Shown: piece by piece, positions 1 to 5,296 of the stretch
How the letters are laid out: the number at the start of each line of letters is the position of its first letter
How positions within the stretch are numbered: position 1 is the first letter of the stretch
Assembly: GCA_934219025.1 (NCBI GenBank)
Contig: CAKQDG010000109.1
Coordinates: 1 to 6,952 of the forward strand
Direction: 5' to 3'
From: an uncultured Prevotella sp.
GTDB taxonomy: Bacteria > Bacteroidota > Bacteroidia > Bacteroidales > Bacteroidaceae
DNA length: 6,952 nt
The notes under the pieces: model-generated
Database searches by the model: none
What the model was told of the DNA's origin: nothing
Seen by the model: the letters and a program-made list of their open reading frames with translations, nothing else
Translations under genes and position numbers: made by a program

Positions 1-744
1 GTCTTTGCCTTTATAGCAGTAAATGCGGCATGCGGTTGGATAGTTTGGGGAGCATGGAAGCTGATTACCGGCAAGGACGGCGGAACAAACGCCATGATAC
101 TCACCTCGGCTGTATACAGCGTGCTGGTGCTGCTGTTGTTCGTCAAAAAAAAGTGGAGCGTCTTGTCGCCGGCATATATGCGGAGCCGTCCGTGGGCTGT
201 GCTCGCATGGGCTGCCGTGGCAGGAGCCGGGGCAATAATTCCAGAGGCATATCTGGAGGAAATGATGCCGGATCTTACCAATTTGATAGAGAAGGAAATG
301 CTCGAACTTGTAAAGAGCGACTTGGGGTATTTCACGCTATGCCTCTTCGCTCCGTTCGTAGAGGAAACGGTGTTTCGCGGTGCCGTGCTCCGCACGCTTT
401 TGCCGCGGATGAAGAGCCGTTGGGCAGCGATAGCGATATCGGCTGCACTCTTCTCGCTCGTTCATCTGAACCCTGCGCAAATGCCGTTTGCCTTCACTGC
501 CGGACTGATGCTCGGGTGGCTATACAGTCGTACGGGGAGCATTCTGCCGGGCGTTGCCTATCATTGGGTGAACAACACCGTGGTGTTTGCCATGGCGCGT
601 CTCTTGCCACCGCAGATAGTAAACGGCGGATTGATAGACCTGTTTGGCGGCGACCACAGGCGCATGGTCCTGTCGGTGATTTTCTCGCTCTTTATCTTCC
701 TGCCGGCGATATATCAGCTGAACATACGGATGAGAAAAGCATAG
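1..744 (+). CDS. CPBP-family intramembrane metalloprotease (3' part; start lies before the window)
   Basis: The frame is open from base 1 to the TAG at 742-744 (247 residues), so the ATG at 94 is internal and the true start is upstream. The protein is hydrophobic with several membrane segments. It carries the three CPBP (Abi/CAAX protease, Rce1-like) motifs in order: EExxxR in VEETVFRG (window residues E121, E122, R126), FxxxH in FSLVH (F151 to H155), and HxxxN in HWVNN (H188, N192). In this family the Glu and His residues form a membrane-embedded metal or catalytic site. Known members cleave prenylated proteins or mature peptides; many bacterial ones have no known substrate, and nothing here points to one. 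The C-terminus ends in a hydrophobic helix and the basic tail NIRMRKA. It is followed by 75 bases before coaD, which has its own promoter. The family call is firm; the substrate is unknown. Confidence 0.87.
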   Translation, partial: VFAFIAVNAACGWIVWGAWKLITGKDGGTNAMILTSAVYSVLVLLLFVKKKWSVLSPAYMRSRPWAVLAWAAVAGAGAIIPEAYLEEMMPDLTNLIEKEMLELVKSDLGYFTLCLFAPFVEETVFRGAVLRTLLPRMKSRWAAIAISAALFSLVHLNPAQMPFAFTAGLMLGWLYSRTGSILPGVAYHWVNNTVVFAMARLLPPQIVNGGLIDLFGGDHRRMVLSVIFSLFIFLPAIYQLNIRMRKA

Positions 745-768
745 GCTGACAACAAAAAGACGAAAAAC

Positions 769-800
769 TTTTTCGTGTCCGCCTAAAAGCATTACCTTTG
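769..800 (+). promoter_or_regulatory. Bacteroidetes-type promoter for coaD
   Basis: TACCTTTG at 793-800 fits the Bacteroidetes primary sigma factor -7 consensus TAnnTTTG. A T-rich stretch at 769-773 lies about 19 bases upstream, where a weak -33 element is expected. Transcription would start near 806-808, about a dozen bases before the ATG at 820, so the leader is very short and A-rich with no Shine-Dalgarno site. The match is by eye only. Confidence 0.6.
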
Positions 801-819
801 TACGCAAAAACGAAAAGTA

Positions 820-1257
820 ATGAGAAACGGAATATTCGTGGGAAGTTTCGATCCCTATACGATAGGCCATGATTCCATCGTGAGGCGCGCCCTGCCGCTG
901 TTCGACAGGATAATCATCGGCGTGGGCTTCAACGAACGGAAGAAATATATGCAGACCACCGAGCAACGCGTGGAAACGATAAGGCGGATTTACGAGAGTG
1001 AACCGAAGATAGAGGTGAAGCAGTATAACGACCTGACCGTAGACTTTGCCCGCCGCGAGCAGGCGGAGTTTATCATCAAGGGCGTGCGCAGCGTAAAGGA
1101 CTTTGAGTATGAGCGCGAGCAAGCCGACATCAACCGCCAGCTCACGGGCATCGAAACCGTGCTCTTCTTTGCCGAGGCAGGAATGGAGAGTATCAGTTCG
1201 AGTGTGGTCAGAGAACTCGTTCATTTCGGGAAAGACGTAAGACGGTTCTTGCCGTAA
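820..1257 (+). CDS. coaD: Phosphopantetheine adenylyltransferase (CoaD)
   Basis: This cytoplasmic nucleotidyltransferase moves AMP from ATP to 4'-phosphopantetheine, giving dephospho-CoA, the next-to-last step of coenzyme A synthesis. The protein (145 aa) is a little shorter than the E. coli enzyme (about 159 aa) but looks complete. The N-terminus GIFVGSFDPYTIGH (residues 4-17) holds the (T/H)xGH signature at T14-H17. K41/K42 in NERKK correspond to the conserved phosphate-contact lysine. GVRSVKDFEYE (88-98) matches the conserved G(L/V)R region, with R90. ISSSVVRE (125-132) is the ISSTxVR-like second nucleotide-binding motif. The start is set by the -7 element just upstream and by the family N-terminus beginning immediately before the beta strand. 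ybeY follows after 22 bases on the same strand, so the two are probably co-transcribed. Nothing unusual was seen. Confidence 0.97.
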   Translation: MRNGIFVGSFDPYTIGHDSIVRRALPLFDRIIIGVGFNERKKYMQTTEQRVETIRRIYESEPKIEVKQYNDLTVDFARREQAEFIIKGVRSVKDFEYEREQADINRQLTGIETVLFFAEAGMESISSSVVRELVHFGKDVRRFLP

Positions 1258-1279
1258 ATAGAATTAAAAATTAGGAAAT

Positions 1280-1756
1280 ATGATAACATACAATTCAGAG
1301 GGCGTGAAGATGCCGAAAATCAGGAAGCGCGACACATCGGCTTGGATAAAGGCTGTTGCAGCCACGTATGGACGCAAGGTTGGCGACGTGGGCTACATGT
1401 TCGTGAGCGACGAGAAAATCCTTGAGGTGAACCGTGAATACCTCGGGCACGACTATTATACCGATGTAATCACCTTCGACTACGACGAGGACGACATCGT
1501 GAGCGGCGACATCGTTATCTCGCTCGACACCGTGCGCTCCAATGCCGAACTCTTCGGCAAGTCATACGACGACGAGCTTCACCGCGTCATCATCCACGGC
1601 ATACTCCACCTTTGCGGCATCAACGACAAGGGACCGGGTGAGCGCGAGATTATGGAGGCTGCCGAGAACAAGGCGCTGGCGATGGCCCCCCTCAAATCCC
1701 CAAAGGGGGGAAGAGCTAATCAAAGAGAAGGGGACGGCTCGGACAACTCGGACTAA
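1280..1756 (+). CDS. ybeY: Endoribonuclease / rRNA maturation factor YbeY, with repeat-encoded C-terminal tail
   Basis: YbeY is a small metal-dependent RNase needed for 16S rRNA 3'-end maturation and 70S ribosome quality control. Conserved blocks are SDEKILEVNREYLGHDYYTD (43-62), the strand VITFDY (63-68), SGDIVISLDTV (75-85) and HGILHLCGINDKG (106-118). The last holds metal ligands H106 and H110. The third His of the E. coli-type HxxxHxxxxxH motif is Asp here (D116), which I recall as normal for Bacteroidetes YbeY. From memory, homologues end at about residue 135, after AENKALAM. The last 23 residues here (A136 to D158) are extra and are encoded by two repeat sequences: a CCCC/GGGG element from 1685, giving APLKSPKGG, and 9-base GGACnnCTC units from 1732, giving GDGSDNSD. 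The start at 1280 suits family members that begin about 10 residues before the next Met. No promoter was seen in the 22-base gap after coaD. Confidence 0.95.
   Translation: MITYNSEGVKMPKIRKRDTSAWIKAVAATYGRKVGDVGYMFVSDEKILEVNREYLGHDYYTDVITFDYDEDDIVSGDIVISLDTVRSNAELFGKSYDDELHRVIIHGILHLCGINDKGPGEREIMEAAENKALAMAPLKSPKGGRANQREGDGSDNSD
1685..1715 (+). repeat. C-rich/G-rich repeat, copy 1, in the 3' end of ybeY
   Basis: A stretch of six C, CTCAAATCCCC, AAA and six G, then AAGAG. It is close to the reverse complement of 1808-1836, with only a few mismatches and a small shift in C/G run length. It holds an internal short stem (CCCC at 1698-1701 with GGGG following). It begins exactly at the GCC codon for A136 of YbeY and is read as A-P-L-K-S-P-K-G-G. 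Short elements of this kind are, from memory, scattered through Bacteroidetes genomes; I cannot check that here. Confidence 0.75.
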
Positions 1757-1767
1757 TCAGACGGGGC
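1732..1767 (+). repeat. Tandem 9-base repeat, GGACnnCTC type (3-4 units)
   Basis: Units: GGACGGCTC (1732-1740), GGACAACTC (1741-1749), GGACTAATC (1750-1758), and a degraded AGACGGGGC (1759-1767). The first two and part of the third encode the GDGSDNSD end of YbeY, and the TAA stop lies inside the third unit. The same unit occurs between dsbD and cyuA at 5242-5296. Confidence 0.75.
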
Positions 1768-1788
1768 TGATACCCCGGACGTTTTCTA
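1756..1788 (+). terminator. Possible weak terminator after ybeY
   Basis: CGGGG (1762-1766) pairs with CCCCG (1773-1777) across a 6-base loop, followed by GACG and then TTTTCT at 1782-1787. An overlapping alternative hairpin, ATCAG (1756-1760) with CTGAT (1767-1771), excludes the first. The stem is only 5 bp and the T run is short, so the call is tentative. The larger pairing of 1685-1715 with 1808-1836 could also act as a two-way terminator between the convergent genes. Confidence 0.35.
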
Positions 1789-1791
1789 GCT

Positions 1792-2406
1792 TTAATCAAA
1801 GAGCGTTCTCTCCCCCTTGGGGGAGTTGGAGGGGGCTAAATTAAATGTCATTCTATGATACGGACTGACACCGTGCTGGCGAATAGCCTCACGGTGTTTT
1901 TTCGTGGGATACCCCTTGTTGCTCTTCCAGTCATACATGGGGTATTCCTCGGCAAGCCGGTCCATATAGTCATCACGATAGGTCTTGGCAAGGATGCTTG
2001 CCGCAGCGATAGCCATATACTTGCCGTCGCCCTTCACGATTGTGGTATAAGGCAAGTCGCGGTATGGCTTAAACCTGTTGCCGTCTACTATCACCGCCTC
2101 CGGCCTCACCTTCAGTTGGTCGAGAGCGCGGTGCATGGCGAGTATGCTGGCATTCAGAATATTTATCTTGTCGATTTCCTCCGGCGTAACGATGCCCACC
2201 GCCCATGCCACGGCATCCCTTTCTATCACCTCCCGCAGTTGCTTGCGCTTGCGGTCGGTAAGTTTCTTGGAGTCGTTCAGCAATTCATTCTTATAATCTG
2301 GCGGCAGAATCACGGCTGCTGCATACACGCTGCCGGCAAGACAACCGCGTCCTGCCTCGTCGCATCCCGCCTCAATCATTCCCTCGTAATAATGGTTTTC
2401 AAGCAT
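1792..2406 (-). CDS. rnhB: Ribonuclease HII, with repeat-encoded C-terminal tail
   Basis: RNase HII cuts the RNA strand of RNA-DNA hybrids and starts removal of single ribonucleotides from DNA, using two metal ions in the cytoplasm. The 204-aa protein has the expected length. [11 protein letters not shown] (15-25) gives catalytic D16 and E17 and the GRG loop (19-21) that senses the ribonucleotide 2'-OH. VDGN (107-110) gives D108, and [13 protein letters not shown] (134-146) gives the fourth acidic residue, probably D145. YHRMTFNL (183-190) is the usual end of the core. The last 14 residues, [14 protein letters not shown], are encoded by the repeat copy at 1808-1836 plus 13 more bases before the TAA, so the native C-terminus seems to have been replaced. 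The gene converges on ybeY with 35 bases between stop codons. The start at 2406 sits shortly before the first beta strand. No TAnnTTTG promoter could be seen upstream. Confidence 0.97.
   Translation of the reverse strand: MLENHYYEGMIEAGCDEAGRGCLAGSVYAAAVILPPDYKNELLNDSKKLTDRKRKQLREVIERDAVAWAVGIVTPEEIDKINILNASILAMHRALDQLKVRPEAVIVDGNRFKPYRDLPYTTIVKGDGKYMAIAAASILAKTYRDDYMDRLAEEYPMYDWKSNKGYPTKKHREAIRQHGVSPYHRMTFNLAPSNSPKGERTLFD
1808..1836 (-). repeat. C-rich/G-rich repeat, copy 2, in the 3' end of rnhB
   Basis: Inverted partner of 1685-1715. Read on the - strand it starts exactly at the GCC codon for A191 of RNase HII and gives A-P-S-N-S-P-K-G-E, the same phase as the ybeY copy. It contains a small stem (five C, TT, five G at 1812-1823). 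A short direct repeat, TAATCAAAGAG, also flanks the region on the + strand at 1717-1727 and 1793-1803. Confidence 0.75.
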
Positions 2407-2704
2407 ATCGTTTTCTTTTTTTCTTAAATACGTTGTTTTTCAGGATTTATTGTATCGCCTATAGTTATTTTTAAGTTCTTCCCCTACCCCAACTTCAGAA
2501 TTGATATTTTTTTTCGCATTCACGTTAATATCCTTTAAACTTTAAATGTTAAAATCGCGGTTTGTTTTTTGCGCGAGAATGGAATATTTTGGGCGAAAAA
2601 CAACTTTTGCCGAAAATAAGCGAATATTGCCCATTTTCCGTAAGGCACTGGAATATAAGCACATAGCTTAGGTTTGACTAAAAAAGACATTGTTGTTTTT
2701 TGGT

Positions 2705-2739
2705 AAAGCGATGCTTCGTCAGGAATGAAGCATTGCTTT
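2705..2739. repeat. 13-bp inverted repeat (hairpin) in intergenic DNA
   Basis: AAAGCGATGCTTC (2705-2717) pairs with GAAGCATTGCTTT (2727-2739) with a single G-U wobble and a 9-base loop. Neither side is followed by a T run, so it is not a standard intrinsic terminator. Part of the left arm can pair instead with ACGAAGCGCAT at 2748-2758. Function unknown. Confidence 0.55.
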
Positions 2740-3004
2740 GCTCCCAACGAAGCGCATTTCGAACAGGAGCTTTGTGTGAGTTTTTGAGCGGGAAAATGTA
2801 ATTATTTCAGTATTCCGACAACTTTATGGCTACTCCGTGTGGGATTTCTCATTTTTACCAACAGCAGATCCGTGCGGTTGTATGCGATTAGATGTGAGGA
2901 AGAGGAAAAACGAAATGTTAAATCCGTTGGCTGAACTTATCAAAAAATCTAAAAACTATCTATAGATTATACATCCTAAAACAAGATTATCTGTTTTATC
3001 ATCC

Positions 3005-3021
3005 TATCCCTTTTCGGGATA
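3005..3021. repeat. Short perfect hairpin TATCCC / GGGATA
   Basis: TATCCC (3005-3010) and GGGATA (3016-3021) form a 6-bp stem with a 5-base TTTTC loop. It lies just beyond the T run of the dsbD terminator on the - strand and may be a backup stem in the same 3' region. Short stems are common in AT-rich DNA, so the meaning is uncertain. Confidence 0.35.
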
Positions 3022-3030
3022 ATGTCTATA

Positions 3031-3109
3031 AAAAAAACAACATATACAGCAGGGAACAACTTTTTGGGGTATTCATGCCATAAAGTTGTATCTGCAGTAT
3101 ATGTTGTTT
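3031..3109 (-). terminator. Strong intrinsic terminator downstream of dsbD
   Basis: An 18-base arm (3035-3052) pairs with 3092-3109 with one mismatch. After a small asymmetric bulge, ACAACTTT (3056-3063) pairs with AAAGTTGT (3082-3089), giving about 25 pairs around an 18-base loop. On the - strand the stem runs into seven T (complement of the A run at 3031-3037). Its polarity and its place about 60 bases after the dsbD stop fit termination of the cyuA-dsbD transcript. The + strand side has only a short T run. Confidence 0.8.
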
Positions 3110-3170
3110 CCTATCCTACATAAGCGAATTGTAACAATCTTTTATATAGGATACCGAAAGGCAAGAAGTA

Positions 3171-5207
3171 CTACTCGTTGCCTTCAACTTTCTTGTAGTT
3201 GTCGAGGCCCTCCTGCAGGAAGTGCAGATAGTCGTCCACATCCTCCTTATATGAGAACGAACGGCTCAGAGGATTGCCCTGGGCATCGAGAGTAACATAG
3301 AACGGCTGCGCAAGGGCGCCAAACTTGCTCTGCTGCAGGTAGCTCCACTTGTCGCCCACGGTGCGCAGGGTGCGCTTCTGTCCGTTCACCGTCACCTCGA
3401 TAGGCTTTGCAAGCGGCTGCTTGTCGTCTACATAGAGCGAGATGAGGATATAGTCGTCGTTCAACTTCTCTGCCACGCGCGGGTCGGTCCATACGGCAGC
3501 CTCCATCTTGCGGCAGTTCACGCAGCCAAAGCCGGTGAAGTCTATCAACACCGGCTTGCCCTGTGCGGCAGCGGCAGCCATTCCCTCCTCGTATGAGGTG
3601 TATTTAGGCTTTATCTCGTTGGTATTGAGATTGAAGTCCTGAGTGTTGATTGGCGGAGCAAATGCACCCACAGCCTTGCAAGGTGCGCCCCACAAGCCCG
3701 GCACCATATATATGGCGAAGGCAAACGACACGAGGCCCATCATCACGCATGGCACCGGCATTGGTTTGCTCTCGCCCATAACAACGTCGCTCTGGAACTT
3801 TAGCTTGCCGATGAGATACAGACCGAGCAGGAAGAAGATGGCTATCCAGAGGGCGAGGAACGTTTCGCGGTCGAGGATATGCCAGCCGTAGGCAAGGTCG
3901 GCCACCGAGAGGAACTTGAGCGAGAAGGCGAGCTCCACGAAACCGAGGGTCACCTTCAGCGTGTTCATCCATGAGCCAGACTTTGGAGCCGATTTGAGCC
4001 ATGCCGGGAACATGGCGAAGAGGGTGAACGGCAGAGCCAAGGCAACCGAGAAGCCAAGCATTCCCACTGCCGGGGCTGCGATATTGCCCGATGTGGAGAA
4101 TTCGGCAAGAAGGAGTCCGATGATTGGTGCCGTGCATGAGAACGACACGAGCACGAGGGTGAATGCCATGAGGAAGATAGACACCAGTCCGCTTGTTGCC
4201 GACGCCTTGTTGTCTACGGAGTTTGTCCATTTCGACGGCAGTTCCAGCTCAAACCATCCGAAGAACGACACGGCAAAGACTACCAGTACGAGGAAGATGA
4301 TGATGTTGAACACGGCATTTGTGGACAGACTGTTCAGTCCGTTGCCACCCGAAATCAATGTTATCAGGAATCCGAGCAACACATAAATCACGATAATCGA
4401 GATACCATAGGTTATGGCGTCGCGGATGCCCTTAGCCTTGTCCTTGTTGCGCTTCAGGAAGAAGCTCACGGTCATCGGGATGATAGGCCAGATGCAAGGC
4501 ATGAGCACGGCAAGCAGACCGCCCACGAATCCCATCACGAGGATATACCAAAGGGAGTGTGAAGCGTTGCCACCGTCCTGAAAAGCCTTCAGCTCGTTGA
4601 TTACAGGCTTCCACAGGTTGCCGTCGCTCGCCACAGCTGCGGTGTCTACACTTGCAGAATCGGCGGGAGCGGCTGCAACAACGGCAGCGGTATCGGCAGC
4701 AGCCTCTTCTGTCTTCTCCTCCTGAGCATCGGGAGCATCGGCAGGACCGTTGCCCTTATACGAGAACTCCACCGAGGTGGGCGGCATACAGCCGGTGTCG
4801 TTGCAGGCGCCATACTCCAGGTAGCCCTTCACGGAGTAGGTCTTGCCGGTAATCTTGTAGCGCTGCACAAAGGTTACGCTATTCTCGAAATAGCGGAGCT
4901 GCATACCGAAAATCTGGTCGTACTCCTTTATCTCCTTTCCCCTTGCCTGCAGTTTGCCCACGGCTTTCACTCCCTCTGCCTTCTCTGTGGTCAGAGTGGC
5001 GGGGATTGGTCCGTCGGCAGGGATGTTAGGGGCATATACGTGCCATCCGGCAGCAATCTTTCCCTTGAAAATCACATCCACCTCCGTGTCGGAGACTTGT
5101 TTCTGACTTACGGTGAAGTGCACCGGGTTGCCCTGTGCCCACATCACAATGGACAGGAGCATCATCAAGGTGGTCAGAAGCACCTTCTTTGTTGTTGGTT
5201 CTTTCAT
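3171..5207 (-). CDS. dsbD: Thiol:disulfide interchange protein DsbD (protein-disulfide reductase)
   Basis: DsbD carries electrons from cytoplasmic thioredoxin across the inner membrane to periplasmic thiol proteins. All three domains are present in 678 aa. Residues 1-25 look like a signal peptide (hydrophobic LLTTLMMLLSIVMWAQ). The N-terminal Ig-like domain (about 28-150) has the Cys pair C135/C140 in YGACNDTGCMPP. An Ala/Glu/Asp/Pro-rich linker follows (about 152-195). The membrane domain (about 220-505, roughly eight helices) has C238 in MPCIWPIIP and C358 in FSCTAP, the pair that moves electrons through the bilayer. A C-terminal thioredoxin-like domain (about 535-670) has the CxxC site C562-V-N-C565 and a cis-Pro region at LAQPFYV (632-638). 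The start is the only Met before the signal sequence. The gene follows cyuA after 88 bases filled largely by a palindrome. No promoter was seen in that gap, so co-transcription with cyuA is likely. Confidence 0.94.
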   Translation of the reverse strand: MKEPTTKKVLLTTLMMLLSIVMWAQGNPVHFTVSQKQVSDTEVDVIFKGKIAAGWHVYAPNIPADGPIPATLTTEKAEGVKAVGKLQARGKEIKEYDQIFGMQLRYFENSVTFVQRYKITGKTYSVKGYLEYGACNDTGCMPPTSVEFSYKGNGPADAPDAQEEKTEEAAADTAAVVAAAPADSASVDTAAVASDGNLWKPVINELKAFQDGGNASHSLWYILVMGFVGGLLAVLMPCIWPIIPMTVSFFLKRNKDKAKGIRDAITYGISIIVIYVLLGFLITLISGGNGLNSLSTNAVFNIIIFLVLVVFAVSFFGWFELELPSKWTNSVDNKASATSGLVSIFLMAFTLVLVSFSCTAPIIGLLLAEFSTSGNIAAPAVGMLGFSVALALPFTLFAMFPAWLKSAPKSGSWMNTLKVTLGFVELAFSLKFLSVADLAYGWHILDRETFLALWIAIFFLLGLYLIGKLKFQSDVVMGESKPMPVPCVMMGLVSFAFAIYMVPGLWGAPCKAVGAFAPPINTQDFNLNTNEIKPKYTSYEEGMAAAAAQGKPVLIDFTGFGCVNCRKMEAAVWTDPRVAEKLNDDYILISLYVDDKQPLAKPIEVTVNGQKRTLRTVGDKWSYLQQSKFGALAQPFYVTLDAQGNPLSRSFSYKEDVDDYLHFLQEGLDNYKKVEGNE

Positions 5208-5241
5208 ATTGTTTATATTATTATTTTTGTTGTCTTATTTA

Positions 5242-5296
5242 GGACGGCTCGGACTTCTCGGACGACTCCGAGTTGTCCAAATCGTCCGAGCCGTCT
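5242..5296. repeat. Inverted array of 9-base GGACnnCTC units (3+3) between cyuA and dsbD
   Basis: Forward units: GGACGGCTC (5242-5250), GGACTTCTC (5251-5259), GGACGACTC (5260-5268). Then a single C, then three units in reverse orientation: 5270-5278 (GGACAACTC on the - strand), 5279-5287 (GGACGATTT), 5288-5296 (AGACGGCTC). The outer arms GACGGCTCGGAC (5243-5254) and GTCCGAGCCGTC (5284-5295) are perfect 12-base complements. An inner stem CTCGGA (5257-5262) / TCCGAG (5267-5272) has a 4-base loop. The array touches the TAA of cyuA (5296-5298). No T run follows on the - strand, so if it affects dsbD expression it is more likely as a processing, stability or partial termination element. Confidence 0.8.

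Larger units (their letters stand above)
2407..3170. other. AT-rich intergenic stretch without a convincing gene
   Basis: These 764 bases lie between the start of rnhB and the stop of dsbD, both on the - strand, so they must hold the dsbD terminator (seen at 3031-3109) and the rnhB promoter (not recognised). The base composition is clearly more AT-rich than the genes. The longest open frame is 70 codons on the - strand (2535-2747). It is rich in Lys, Phe and Gln, resembles no family I know, and I do not call it a gene. Hairpins are at 2705-2739 and 3005-3021. A 13-base sequence at 2818-2830 recurs inverted inside the terminator at 3077-3089. A TAGGTTTG at 2669-2676 fits the -7 consensus on the + strand but has no gene after it. 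Confidence 0.7.

Noticed and set aside
94..96. ATG at 94 as the start of the protease gene
   Set aside because: The same frame is open and hydrophobic back to base 1, so the gene begins before the window.
30..749. 239-codon + strand frame overlapping the CPBP protease
   Set aside because: The other frame carries all three CPBP motifs and hydrophobic helices; this one is Arg/Cys/Ser-rich with no recognisable domain.
520..1224. 234-codon - strand frame opposite the protease end and coaD
   Set aside because: Antisense to two well-supported genes and spans a good + strand promoter; no domain recognised.
1386..1636. Loss of the third metal-binding His in YbeY (Asp116 in HGILHLCGIND)
   Set aside because: It looked like a missing catalytic ligand, but I recall the same CGINDKGPGE sequence in other Bacteroidetes YbeY proteins, so it is a lineage trait rather than a defect.
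2669..2676. TAGGTTTG matching the -7 promoter consensus on the + strand
   Set aside because: No gene follows on the + strand before the convergent dsbD, and a 6-of-8 fixed-base motif occurs often by chance in AT-rich DNA.
3086..3295. 69-codon + strand frame across the dsbD terminator and 3' end
   Set aside because: It overlaps the terminator stem and the conserved thioredoxin-like domain of dsbD; nothing supports it.
5242..5296. CRISPR-like array
   Set aside because: The units are 9 bases, contiguous and inverted about a centre, with no spacers and no cas genes nearby.
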